From: Lepidostoma basale
Lineage: Eukaryota; Arthropoda; Insecta; Trichoptera; Lepidostomatidae
Length of the DNA stretch: 64,000 bases
Direction: 5' to 3'
Assembly (NCBI GenBank): GCA_022606425.2
Contig: JAHDVF020001045.1
Coordinates: forward strand, 248,001 to 312,000
In this document: one piece after another, positions 23,176-33,942 of the stretch
How positions within the stretch are numbered: position 1 is the first letter of the stretch
Layout of the letters: each line of letters begins with the position of its first letter
Notes under the pieces: model-generated
Told to the model about the DNA's origin: nothing
The model's input: the letters and a program-made list of their open reading frames with translations, nothing else
Database searches by the model: none
Made by a program: the position numbers and the translations under genes

Positions 23176-23719
23176 GAGCTTTAATGTTTTGTGTATATAT
23201 GGTACCACAACCAACATATCTATACTCCATATCTATAGTTGTGACACCATCTCATTAGCAGGTTTCCTGGTTTGTTTCTGAAGTCGGTTAATGTTGAACT
23301 CCAAAATGATTCTTGACCTTTATTGAAAATTCTTTTGAGATGCAATTCGATTTTGTTATGTATTATTTCTACCAAAGAAATTTATATATTGAGTATGAAT
23401 GCTTGTTGCTCTTAGATACCCGCATTCAATTATCTTATCTGATTATTGTAAAATAATATCTTTGTCAAGTTAAACTAGTTTGCAATGTAGACTTCATTTT
23501 TTTTTTACCATATTTATAAGTTATTGCAGTAACATATAGTTTACTCAACTCTTGGGAATATAATGTAAGAAGTTTTTTTTTTATTACATAAAAGTAAATT
23601 TTTTAGATGCCTTTAAATGAGATAAACAGTATCTTGAAATTAAGAAAAAACTATTGTTTACATTTTGTGTTTTGAAATATCAGAAATAATAATTTGCTTT
23701 GTTTCAAAACCACATGTAT

Positions 23720-23845
23720 TTAAGAATGTGCTGAACAGTTAACAGAACAATAGTATCTACAATTTAAATCTAGATTTGATAACTCCCTAGCAAAGCGAAA
23801 TATGTCACCCCCATTTAATATAATGAAAATATAGAAAGTATGAGT
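23720..23845. repeat. Decayed MITE-1-like fragment
   Basis: The boxes agcaaagcgaaatatgtcac and ccatttaatataatgaaaat resemble one MITE-1 arm (gcgaaacatgtcattcccat, then aatataataaaact). Only one arm is recognisable. Confidence 0.35.
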
Positions 23846-24329
23846 TTTGTCAGTATTATTTTGCACCATTGAGATGAAGAAAACAGTGTTTAAAATTTTT
23901 GCATATTATTATTTTTATTTAAAACTCAAATCTATAATTACATATTTTAAATATAAAAATATGACTGAAAGAAAGATGTGGATTCATCATTTTTGCCCGG
24001 TTGGCTACATTTGCAGTTCTAAAAAAATTGGTTCGAACTGTAGCTGTCTACATTCGCAAGTCATATATTAATGAATCAAACTTTTTACATTTGTTTCTTA
24101 CTACTAAATTATGCTTGTTATTATAATTAACTGGGGCAATCTATGTGAGCTGCAAATGTAACCAGACACAGTTATTACTCACCAAGCCATTTTTTTGGAC
24201 TGTAAATGTAGTCAAACCATACAAAAGTTGTTAAATAAACAAACAGGTTTTATTTACAAACAAAACACATAAGGAATTTTTCAGGACTAGTCAATGTGAG
24301 GAGAATTGAAATTTTAGTTTTTATATTTC

Positions 24330-24690
24330 ATTAATTTGTTTTACATTTGAATAAATATAACACTTTGCATTTTCACAACACTTCTTCGTTGTACAAAATT
24401 TAACAATAAACTGAACAGAACTGCGTATTGGTGGCGATGAGGTTCGCAACCCATCACACCGCGTCTACTGCAGGGCGAAAAGAGAAGGATGGAGTGCCGC
24501 ATCAGTTAAAGTGTGACAGTCCACTCTTTCTGCCTACCCTTTCGGGATGACGGCGTGATGGTTAGTTAGTTAGTTGAATCAGAATCATCACTTGTGTCTG
24601 CAAAATGAAAAATAAAGTGTTGTGAAAATATGAAGTGTTATTCTATTTATTCAAATGTAAATCCGCAACACACAGTGAAGGTAAAAATAT
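24330..24690. mobile_element. FB-3 foldback split by a SINE-like element
   Basis: The left arm (ttgaataaatataacacttt, then ttttcacaacactt) is inverted at 24600-24690 (aagtgttgtgaaaat, agtgttattctatttattca, then gcaacacacagtgaagg). The two arms are separated by the SINE-like insertion at 24424-24580. It lies immediately 5' of exon c. Confidence 0.65.
24424..24580 (+). mobile_element. SINE-like element, 5'-truncated, nested
   Basis: Starts at cgtattggtggcgatgaggt, shares ggttcgcaacccatcacacc and aaggatggagtgccgcatca with the copies at 11494 and 22992, and ends gtgatggttagttagttag. It is the most tail-complete of the three. Confidence 0.75.
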
Positions 24691-24756
24691 AAGAGTTTTA
24701 AATTTTTAAGTTTATATGAATTAAATTTTTTTAAATTATTTTTTTATTGTTTCCAG

Positions 24757-24892
24757 TACAATGTCCTCCGTTGAACAGAGCCCGGGCGCTCTCTCCTTGC
24801 AAGCCCAGGGGATCCAACACGGCACGCCGCCGCACAGCGTGTCCGCCAGTGTAGTCAATGTCACCAGCCAGCCAACTGAGAAACCCACGCAG
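24757..24892 (+). CDS. tacc: TACC exon c
   Basis: Acceptor tattgtttccag, donor gtaaatcc. It enters in phase 2 (GG plus T gives Gly) and leaves in phase 0. The 45 codons read TMSSVEQSPGALSLQAQG, IQHGTPPHSVSASVVNVT and SQPTEKPTQ. This is a Ser/Pro/Thr-rich linker with no fold visible, matching the low-complexity middle of TACC proteins that separates the KFDPLL block from the coiled coil. SVEQSPG offers a possible Ser-Pro phosphosite (inference). The open frame in this phase has no stop, while AT-rich introns fill with stops within tens of bases. The FB-3 right arm ends only about 65 bases upstream. Confidence 0.85.
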
Positions 24893-25514
24893 GTAAATCC
24901 CACATTCATTTGTCTTTTTTACTTTTTGTTCTAGCTTGTCCATATGGATACTGTGGACATTCCATCTAAATGATAGTCGCATTTTAAATACTTGCATTCC
25001 TTGGTATTGTTCCCAATAATTTTTTTTTTGTTTAATTATTATCTTTGTTCACTTCCGATCCTTACAAATGTTTTTAAATAATTTAAAGGAATATTCTAAA
25101 GTTTTTGGTGCGTATAATATGGCATTATATAGTTTGTAAACTGATTTAATTTTTTTTAACCCTTTTGCTGCTACGGTGTTCACATAATACTAGCGAGAAA
25201 AGCTACCATTAAATAAATAAAAATTATAAACTACATTGTTCATGCGTGAAAGAGAAACCGCACGGACCGTAAACTGGATGTACGGTCTCTCTTTCTCTCT
25301 TGCTTATTCATAAAGCATACGAGCAATGTGCACTATTTTACACACAAAAAATATTTTAATTGCGGTCATTGTTAACATTTCTCAATGGTTTTGTTAACAG
25401 CAATATATTGTTGTTTAGCTTTCTTAAAGGTTAAGTTGTCTACAAATACAAGATGGTTAGTTAAAAAATAATATATATAATTGTTAATAAAAAAAATTAT
25501 CAATGAAAGCGAAA

Positions 25515-26020
25515 ACAGCCGTTTCACAATGGAGTTCTGGTCCCAACCCTAATGTATGGAAGCGAAGCATGGAACTGGCAGAAGAAGGATGAGAGCAGAA
25601 TAAATGCAGTAGAGATGAGGTCCCTAAGACATATGTGTGGTAGAACGATATACGACAGAATTTCAAATGCTGATATAAGAAAGGAATGTAGAGTGGAAGA
25701 AGGTATTATGAACAAAATTATGAAAGGATCGCTGCGTTGGTTCGGACATATGGAACGCATGGATGGAGAAAGAATGGTTAAGAAAGTATATGTGAATGAT
25801 GTAAATGGGGTAGGAAGTCGAGGCAGACCGAGGAAAACATGGCATGACCAAATTAATCAAATTTTTAAGGTTGGTCATGTTAGAAGTCGGAGGAATCGTA
25901 CGTGTATGACTCGTATGAATGTGGAGGAAGCTAGAGAGGTTTGCCAGGATAGAGTAGTGTGGCGGTCCATTCTCTCTGCCTACCCCTGCGGTGAAATGGC
26001 GTGATGGTTTGTTTGTTTCT
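25515..26020 (+). mobile_element. LINE L-A copy with clean 150-codon frame
   Basis: The frame 25552-26004 is open from MYGSEAWNWQKKDESRINAV through MKGSLRWFGHMERMDGERMV and RGRPRKTWHDQINQI to the stop. It is the longest undamaged L-A C-terminus in the window. The 3' end is ggcgtgatggtttgtttgttt (GTTT subfamily). Small in-frame losses (RRNRTCMTRMN) remain. This suggests younger age than the GTTA copies. Confidence 0.9.
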
Positions 26021-26227
26021 TAATAAAGATGATTTAGATATGTTATTATTTTGAAATTCCCCTTGTTACATCAATTTGACATTATATTTTTTAACTTATC
26101 CATACATACTGGAACTTATCTCTGCACGGGTGACTTGTGTCATCAATACATTGCAGCGGGATATCTTCATTGCCCGATATTGATATCCGCATGTCAGATT
26201 ATAAACGTGATAATGTTCTGATTTTAG

Positions 26228-26311
26228 GTTGTGACACCCGCTATCAGCACGAGACAACAGTACTTGCCTTCCACTCCAATTTCTTCCAAGATTTCTGCTA
26301 CTCCAACAAAG
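26228..26311 (+). CDS. tacc: TACC exon d
   Basis: Acceptor gttctgattttag, donor gtattttg, both borders in phase 0. The 28 codons read VVTPAISTRQQYLPSTPISS and KISATPTK. This Ser/Thr-Pro-rich linker (three TP or STP sites) follows directly from ...EKPTQ of exon c. A different frame is also open through this exon and beyond, but only this one connects in phase to both neighbours. At 84 bases, a multiple of three, the exon could be skipped without shifting the frame. No domain is visible. It was identified by splice sites and frame rather than by similarity. Confidence 0.72.
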
Positions 26312-26319
26312 GTATTTTG

Positions 26320-27220
26320 CACAAATATATATTTGGAGAAATAATCTCTTTGTACATAAAGTAATCAGCTGATATTATTTACAAAATAATTATAGATTAC
26401 AAAATATCTAATTAATAAATATTTTTTTAATCTAATAGACTGATCCTTTAATAGGTGTTGTTATTCTTTTTCTCAGTCTCCTTAGTTTAATTTAATTCTT
26501 ATTTTGACTTATCGTAATGGCTTAGTTATAATTAATTTTTATTTAAAACTTATTTTTACATTAAGACTATTTTCTTTTTTTTTATGTATTAATTGGCATT
26601 AGGGATGTTAATTAATTAAAAATAAATACATTTAACACTTAACAACAAACATAAACATTAAACCATTTAATATCTACGAGGAATGTGCATAAAAGTTTTT
26701 TTTTGCTATGTCTTGTATTACAGCTATTCTCAAAAATGGTACATTCATCATATCTTGTTTACTAGGTAAAAAAACTTGTTACAAAAAAACTTCGATTTAA
26801 AAAACCTCTTTTGATTATTATTTTTTATCTGAAGGATCCATTTTTCCCACTTGTATTTAACATACAAATTGATGTGGATATTTATTTTTGCTTGATAATA
26901 ATTTAAAATAGTTATTTTAACAATCAAATTTACGTTTTAATATAACTTACAATTAAAACACTGTAATATCGTTCTCCCGATGATGAAGGTGTAAAACAAT
27001 CGAAAGATGTAGAGACAGCAGTGTTTTAACCTGCAATTAAATACAGATTTTTTCTATTAAAATCTTCATACATTTTAAACCATCTAAGGTAATCATGAAA
27101 ATAATGAATCAATGTATTGATTTTTTGAGATATGTATATCTTATGACGTTGTTAAAAGTGATTTTATGCACATTTTCGTTTGTTCGGATCGTCTATTGAA
27201 GTCTTTGGTAAGCTCTTGGA
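26320..27220. other. TACC intron, AT-rich
   Basis: No exon seen. A repeat at about 26965-27060 (atatcgttctcccgatgatg followed by aaggt) has a relative at about 50013-50100. Confidence 0.4.
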
Positions 27221-27225
27221 TGCAG

Positions 27226-27339
27226 AAGGATCACGGTAACATTGGTGGGACCCTCCAGCACACAAACAATGTACAGAAAGCATCCACACCACCACTGCCA
27301 CCGCCTCGGGCCTCGGCCCCCGCGTGTGCACTCTTGTGA
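27226..27339 (+). CDS. tacc: Candidate alternative TACC exon with stop
   Basis: After a weak acceptor (ctcttggatgcag), 37 codons run in phase 0: KDHGNIGGTLQHTNNVQ, then KASTPPLPPPRASAPACALL and TGA at 27337-27339. The phase matches the end of exon d. The GC-rich, Pro/Ala-rich composition is coding-like and unlike the intron. No donor in phase 0 exists before the stop. Using GT at 27336 would throw exon e and later exons out of frame. If used, it would end the protein before the coiled coil. It may instead be GC-rich intron beside exon e, because a second frame also runs openly into exon e from 27242. Confidence 0.35.
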   Translation, partial: KDHGNIGGTLQHTNNVQKASTPPLPPPRASAPACALL

Positions 27340-27361
27340 AGGTGCTTGTGTCTTATTTCAG

Positions 27362-27448
27362 TCGGTCACATCCGCCCTGGCCGCCATCGACCGGCTCATC
27401 AGCCTCGGCGGATCTCCCCCGCCCCCTCCCGTCGTGGTACAGCCCAAG
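27362..27448 (+). CDS. tacc: TACC exon e
   Basis: Acceptor gtgtcttatttcag, donor gtaacctc, both phase 0, 87 bases. It encodes SVTSALAAIDRLISLGGSPP and PPPVVVQPK: a short predicted amphipathic helix (SALAAIDRLISL) followed by a proline run. It joins exon d to the coiled-coil exon f (EPDMDPRLVAEL) without breaking the frame. High GC separates it from the AT-rich intron after it. The helix could be a short contact motif, but I know of no named TACC motif with this sequence. As a multiple of three it could be skipped in frame. Confidence 0.85.
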
Positions 27449-27591
27449 GTAACCTCTACCCCTTGTGCCCGCCTTGTACCCACATCGTACCTCTAGAGTT
27501 TGAATCTTTCTCTTTCGTAAGATCCATAATTAATTATTTGATTAAATATCAGAAATCTCGTTTGTTTTTACATCATTTTAATTATTTACAG

Positions 27592-27756
27592 TTTAAAGAC
27601 ATCTTTCGGAAGGTTCTCTCATCCCTCTTCGATTTTGAGGGTGAGGAAGGTTTAGAATCATCCAAAACATATCTGAACAATAAAACAAAGTTTTCAAATA
27701 TTTTTATAAACTACCACATTAAAGCCCCAAGTGGCATCCCAAGAGCCCTAGGATAG
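27592..27756 (+). CDS. tacc: Candidate alternative terminal TACC exon
   Basis: A good acceptor (taattatttacag) precedes an open frame in phase 0 with exon e: FKDIFRKVLSSLFDFEG, then about 37 lower-quality codons to TAG at 27754. A GT near codon 17 (gagggtgagg) would end it in phase 1, which does not fit exon f. As a terminal exon it would give a short form without the coiled coil. The later half is AT-rich with Asn/Lys/Ile-rich translation, so this may be chance. Confidence 0.18.
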   Translation, partial: FKDIFRKVLSSLFDFEGEEGLESSKTYLNNKTKFSNIFINYHIKAPSGIPRALG

Positions 27757-28701
27757 AAACTAAAAAAAAAATTCAAATAATTTTTTAACTTATTATTATT
27801 TTAATTTCAATTAAATATCTTTTCCAGATATAAAATATTTTTTAATCCAATTTGTTTTGCGTTTCAATCTTTTGACTTTTTTTATTATTATCTTTATGCT
27901 ATCAGTATATTATGATTCACAAATGTCTAAAAAAATATGAATATCACTATGGTATTTTGATTGAGTCTAGTTTGACATGTATTTTTGTTTTGCTGATTGA
28001 TGACTATATTTCTGGATCTTATGAAGAGAAACTAACTCTATAATGTACAGTGTATCGTGCCCCGCTTACATCTGTCATCACTCTATATTATATTTTTTTA
28101 TCAAACGATTATAAATGATTTTTAAATAGGTTTCAATAAACCAGCTCGGGCAGTTGGAGAGCCCACTTTATCTGATTTATTATTAATAATAAAAATAAAA
28201 TAAAAACCTTTTGAAAAACAGATTTTTATTAATAGTATCAATGTTGAGAATTCACAAATTACACGTTTCATTGCATATTTTCATATTATTGATTTAGGTG
28301 CTGTATATAAGTTTTGTTTTGAATTGCTGCAATTCAGTCTAACATTTTCCTTTGCCATATATAGAAAAAAGTGGTTTTGGTTTTAACACCGCTGATTAAA
28401 TATTAAACTGATTGTGTTGTTCGGTAACATTTAAAATACAATATGCCAACTCAGCAACAACTCAGCCTCAGAATTTAGTAATTGCATAACAAAATTTTAA
28501 CCATACAAAGTTGAGTAAGTTTTTTAATCTATAGTCGTTTGTTATAAAAAAATATTATATAGTTTGCTTGTAAAAAGAATACAGCACACTTACTAACATC
28601 TTATTTGTTTGCAGCATGAACTTTCTCATACTGTGAAAAACTTATCATTAAAGAATGTAAAGTCTTATTATAAATATTTTGAAAAATCATGTTGTTAATA
28701 T

Positions 28702-29193
28702 AGGGTGTTTTTTTTAGAGGTTTGGTTTTTAAACTGGCAACATTGTTTCTACAGACTGTCTATTTGACAGTTGATTTATAGTCGGTACGTTTTGTCATTT
28801 CAATAGACTGACGCCAGAACGGCGCTTGCAAATTGTGCAAAAATTTATTTTGAAAATCATGGTTCGGTTCGCCAAACTTATCGTGCACTACGTCCATTTT
28901 ACGGTAGACATAATTGTCCATCCAAGCAAGTTATTCGGAAGACAATGGATTGTTTTTGCACCACGTACACTCTGGTGGATAATATGCATCCACAAAGACG
29001 ACAATTGTCGAAAACTGGATTTCATGATTGCGCTTCATTCAAGCTAGCCGTGGCGCTCATATGCCCGAAATCGTATTTAAACAATAATGGCATAAAATTA
29101 TCTATTAAATAAAGCTAATATCATAGACATTAACATTATTTTAATTTGTTGTTTTTTCATTTAGAATATGTGTTGTATACCTCTAAAAAAACA
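28702..29193 (+). mobile_element. Tc1/mariner-like element, internally deleted
   Basis: The inverted ends are agggtgttttttttagaggt (left) and acctctaaaaaaacacac (right). Just inside the left end a decayed frame reads TPERRLQIVQKFILK, then YRALRPFYG, CPSKQ and RKTMDC. This resembles the N-terminal helix-turn-helix region of insect IS630-Tc1-mariner transposases. The catalytic domain is missing. It lies in the long intron between exons e and f. Confidence 0.7.
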
Positions 29194-29825
29194 CACTTTA
29201 TTTGAATCGGATGAAGGATGTTCATTTAAAATGTGATTAAGATTGTTAATTTCATTATAATGTCAATTTTGTTTTGTATGTTTGTTCTCAGACTTTTTTT
29301 TTCATTATTATGTATTATAATATATTTTATTTTATTTATAATGGTGCTTGTTCATTTGTCCCCTTTATTTGTAATAAATGTTGCTTGATTTTATTTGTTA
29401 AGTTATGTTCATTCTATGCTTTTCTTGTTATCAAATACTTGTCTGTACATTGCACAAAATCTTAGTTCTGCAAAGAAAGATTTTCTATAACCTCACATAC
29501 AAAATGTTGGTTTTTTTGACGAAGGAATTTGAAATAAATTTTTATAAATCATTAACATTTATTTATTAGTTTTATGTTCATTTAAAATTCTAGAATTTTT
29601 TTTGAATAAATTCAAGAAGCTTGAATTTTACCACAACCTCATATAAAATTATATGTATTTTTTAGTTCACTGATATAATTAAATGTTTTAGTATGTGGGT
29701 TTATTGCACTTTCACAGTTCTCTTCTGCTTTTGTAATGTTGCTATCCCAGAACAGATAAATATCTTCTTCATATAAAGCACTCACTTTGTGGTTAGACAT
29801 TTTAAATAATTATATAAATAAAAAC

Positions 29826-30020
29826 AACTTTGTATTCAACCACGGTAGGGTTATTATATTGATGCCAACTAGTTTCGCTTGGACCCAAGCTTCATCAGGC
29901 CAGTATAATAACTACTAACTAGTTATTATACTGGCCTGATGAAGCTTGGGTCCAAGCGAAACTAGTTGGCATCAATATAATAACCCTACCGTGGTTAATT
30001 ACAAAGTTGTTTTATTTATA
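29826..30020. mobile_element. FB-1, near-perfect foldback
   Basis: The arms, about 85 bases each, mirror each other almost exactly: accacggtagggttattata, then ttggacccaagcttcatcag on the left and the complement on the right. The centre is only a few bases (actaactagt). Outer aacaactttgt and acaaagttgtt also pair. A single-arm relative lies at 33130-33235. Confidence 0.88.
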
Positions 30021-30255
30021 TAATTAGATAAATATCTATTAAAGCCACTGTAAGATTGTCTGAATACACATGTCTTAATCTGCCAGAGATTTATCTCAAG
30101 TTTAGAAAAAAAAATGTGTACTTTGGCATGTCAAATAATATTGTGTCATTGAATATTTCACAAAATACACGGTGCTTTTATCATATTTATCTGTTCGGAG
30201 ATTGTGTACTCTGCTATGATTATATGTATATAATTTCTGTATTTGGGGGCATGCA

Positions 30256-30463
30256 TATGCAGTCAAACTCTGTTATTACGATCACAGATATAGCAAGATC
30301 TTGGATTTAACGAGGAAACATATACTTCATGTCTTCATGTGATGGGTATTTTTGTAAGCATTTAAAAATATCTATTCTCTGATATAACAAATAATACTTA
30401 TAATGACCAAATTTAGTCTGTCCCATCTTCCTCGTAATAACCAAGTTCGACTGTATGTCTATA
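30256..30463. mobile_element. Pogo/Tigger-like MITE
   Basis: The ends cagtcaaactctgttattac and the complement of cgtaataaccaagttcgactg form imperfect inverted repeats of about 25 bp. The CAGTCRAAC..TATTACGA type is typical of pogo/Tigger elements. About 200 bases long and non-coding. Confidence 0.6.
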
Positions 30464-30469
30464 TTGGGT

Positions 30470-32290
30470 TTGATATCTGTGGTAATGAATGTAGTTTTAT
30501 GGAAAATATTATAATTTTTTTTTAAATGAAATTCAATCAATGCTACATATATTCCTTAGAACATGGGGTAATAGCTGCTTTAAACCTTTCGTGGGCGGTG
30601 GGAATACGTATTCCCACTTTCAAAATTGCTCTAAAAAGATCAGTGGGAATTACGTTTCTTAAGTTTATTCGCTCCAGTCATCTAGCGCCATTATTGGGTA
30701 TTATGATAAAACATTTACCAGCTTTATCAGTTGAACTTCTAACTGGCATTCGATTTAAAAAAAAAAAATTGTTTGTGAGTGTCGTGCATCAGATAAGTTA
30801 ATTTTTTGACAAAACTTTCAAGTAAAGAGGGATTTTGATGATTAATTTGAGTTCTATAGACATTTAGTTCACTGTATGATATATACACAGCTGGTGATTT
30901 GATCTCAATTTCAAGGTGTGTCATATTTTATAAGTGGGAATGTGATTTATTTTTACAAAAATCATTTTAATGGTTTTTTACTTAAATTTTTATTTGTATT
31001 CATAAAATGAAAAGAAAAAAAAATATCCTAAAAGAAAAATAAAATTTAAGCACGAAAGGGTTCAATTTCAATCAATTTAATGATTTAACCTAATTTTGTC
31101 TTTTTTTTTACTTTCAATGATGCTTTCTGTTTAATTACATTCAGTTATCTATTGTCTTTGATGAAGAAGCTGGTAAAATGATTGTAATAAATATTTATGA
31201 GCTTAATGAACCTAATCACATGCACAAGATACTTGCCTGATATGGAATGATATTGTCATCGGCATTTCTTTTTATATTTATTTCTCTATTTTAGAAACAA
31301 AAAAATTATGATTTATTGGAGTACTCATACTTGTAAAATTATGTATTTTCTCATTCAATTCTTGAGTAATGATCTTTATATTTTATTTATTTCATGGAAT
31401 CATTTTTCACTTGTTCCCATCAAGCCACATAGCATGTTGTATAGTCTTATAGTCTTGCTTGATTCATGTATCCATGTTTTTTTATTATTATTAAATATAC
31501 CCATTTATACAGCTTTATTTATACCCACCAATTATTTTTTAAATTTCATTTTTGCTTTTTTTCTTTTTATCAGGAAGAGAGATTTATAAAAGACTAGTAA
31601 TAAATAAATACAGCTAGTAAATTTCTAAATATCACATGGTTTCTACTTATTCTGTAATAATTAAACACAGTTTTCAGTGACTGTAATTAAATGTTGAAAT
31701 AAATTTGTTTTATCAATTTAAATATTTCCAGTGTGAATTTTAAATGCTTTGAATCATTCTGATACACAACTTAAAAATATATAATTTAAAATTATTTATT
31801 TTTTCAGGATTCTGAATTATTATGACATTTTTGATAACAATAATTTTAAATTGAATTTTTAAAATGGTTTACTATAAGAAATACTAAATTTCAAAGTGTT
31901 CTTTTCAGTCTTTATTCTTTATTTCTTCTTCTATATATAATCAAGTGTACAATCATAAATAATATTTAAGAATATTTTTGTTTTGTTATGAATAAATGTG
32001 ACTTTCACATTAGAAAAGGGACATAAATTATGAACTTTTGGAAGAATTGAACACAATCTTTTGTGAGATTAATAATATAAAGTGATTTAAATAATTCAAA
32101 TTTTCACTTTATGTATGGACTGGCCTCAACCCATTTCATTCATAATAATAAGCTATTAATTGTATTCACATTAGAAATTTTGCAATAATTTTGTAAAAAT
32201 GTCTTTTGATTTTTAATATCTTCAGTGTTAGTTAAAAAAAAAATCCCAATTTTGGAATTATTTCCGGTGTAATATACTAAACAAATACAT
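30470..32290. other. TACC intron, AT-rich
   Basis: I see no exon or intact element. A short stretch at 32133-32160 (ttcataataataagctatta) resembles the inner part of the tRNA-like foldback arms at 19312-19632. Confidence 0.45.
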
Positions 32291-32298
32291 AATTCCAG

Positions 32299-32492
32299 GA
32301 GCCAGATATGGACCCACGTCTGGTGGCGGAGCTGCAGGCAGTGCGCGAGCTGCTAGGGAGGCAGGAAGAAGAGCTGCGCCAGGCCGAGGAGAGAGCCACC
32401 TCTTTCCAGAAGCAGCTGAGCGATGCCGTAGCCCGTGAGCAAGCCCTCATCGACAGGGTCAACGAGAAGAATAGAGATCACAGGCAGATGGA
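32299..32492 (+). CDS. tacc: TACC exon f (start of coiled coil)
   Basis: Acceptor acataattccag, donor gtgagtaa. It enters in phase 0 and leaves GA (phase 2). Its 64 codons read EPDMDPRLVAELQAVRELLG, then RQEEELRQAEERATSFQKQL, then SDAVAREQALIDRVNEKNRD and HRQM. Heptad spacing of Leu/Ala/Val and heavy Glu/Arg/Gln content show a coiled coil. It corresponds to the beginning of the TACC domain, the dimerising and ch-TOG/Msps-binding module (family knowledge). The minus-strand frame over the same bases is a shadow rich in Ser. An M at 32308 could start translation of a coiled-coil-only form, but no promoter evidence is seen. Confidence 0.95.
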
Positions 32493-33129
32493 GTGAGTAA
32501 AAAAAAAATCCTTGGCAAAAATCTACCTGATGGATATAAGTTCTATATTTCTTTAGAAATGAAGGCTTTTAATCACATTATTAGTATTAATTTTTAGTTT
32601 CTGATCATGTCTGAGTTCTGATATGTTCTTTTGAAATTATTATTAATCAGTTTGAGACCAAATTTTAACCAGATTATGTTAAATTTTATTTTTTTGAAAA
32701 GTTCAAGTCCTTAAAAAAAAATTTAGGGATCAAAGTTTTTCTGTAATGTACATATTTTTAATGGTTTAATTAATTAACTGTTTAATTAAAACACTGTTAT
32801 AGAATATCACAATTGATTTTATTTCTATTGAAATTGTTGCGACAGCTGTTTCGCTAACAAATGATAGTATCATCAGGAGTTACAATCAAGTAAAATTTTA
32901 ATTTATTGTTTAATATTATTATTTAATTTATTAATTCTAAGGTTTAATTAATGTAACATCAGTATCCATATGTGTGTTTCTACTGCCAGTTCTGGATAAA
33001 TATTATTTTATGGTCATAATGAATTATGCAAATACAATATTGCGAACAATAGATATAGAATTTTAAACTTATAGATATAAAATAATAAAACACTTTGTTT
33101 TAAATCATTGTATGTTTATAATAATTAAT

Positions 33130-33235
33130 GGGAACTAGTTTCCCTTGGACCCAAGCTCCATCAGGGCAGTATAATAACTGTTTTATTATTTTATATCTAC
33201 AAGTTTAAAATGTCTAACCACAAAGTGAGTGCTCT
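33130..33235 (+). repeat. FB-1-related single arm
   Basis: Shares gaactagtttcccttggacc and caagctccatcagggcagta with FB-1, then aatgtctaaccacaaagtga, which also occurs inverted just 5' of FB-1 at about 29785-29808. It is a decayed or half copy. Confidence 0.6.
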
Positions 33236-33279
33236 TCATATGTAAAATTAAAAAAAAATTAATTGAAAAACTTAACTAC

Positions 33280-33850
33280 CTTGAGTATATTCTTCTTCTT
33301 CCGATGGCGCTACATACAGCCCATATCAACTTTCGCCTCCAGCAGTCCCTGTCCTCAGCAGTCGTTTTCCAGTTCGGCTCGAAGAAGTTGTGCTGCATCC
33401 CTCTGTACTTCGTCCTCCCACCTCAGCTTTGGTCTTCCCACCCTTCTCCTTCCGCCCGGGTGTCCAGTCATGATGTGTTTGGGGACCCATGAGTTTGGCA
33501 TCCTTTGTACATGTTAACCTTTGAAGCTTTATGTGCGTGGAGATATTGGGGGCCTGGTACATGGAATACAGGTCATCGTTACGTCGAATACGCCATCGCT
33601 CTCCACTCACGGGTACACAAATTCGTCGCAACGCCTTTCTCTTGAAGGAGTCCAGCAGTTCCGTCATTTTTACCGCTAAAGTCAGAGCCTTGCATCCATA
33701 CGCCAACAATGTCCGTATTACGGTCTTGTATAGCTTGATTTTTGTCTTTCTATGGACGTTGCTAGACTTAAATATTGGTAGCAATGAGAAGTATGTTTTG
33801 TTGACCGCTGTGATCCTTTTTTTATTTATTTCTGCTGGGTCTTCATTGTT
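33280..33850 (-). pseudogene. LINE reverse transcriptase C-terminal remnant
   Basis: The minus frame 34102-33326 contains KTYFSLLPIFKSSNVHRKTK, KLYKTVIRTLLAYGCKALTL and DSFKRKALRRICVPV. It ends in an Arg/Gly/Lys-rich tail followed by (GAA)n at the low-coordinate edge. This order matches the end of many insect non-LTR polyproteins. The reported frame overruns into exon g on the opposite strand, where it is meaningless. Confidence 0.75.
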
Positions 33851-33942
33851 TTTCTGAAAGAATAATTTATTTGACATTTCTAAACACCAATGATTAGGTA
33901 TTTTAATATAGAACTCAACAGTAATGTGTGTGTTTTTCGCAG

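Noticed and set aside
29826..30020. CRISPR-like repeats
   Set aside because: Eukaryotic context and an inverted pair; no regularly spaced direct repeats anywhere in the window.
32277..32462. Ser-rich minus-strand frame
   Set aside because: Shadow of TACC exon f; Ser/Arg-rich translation is typical of antisense coiled-coil DNA.
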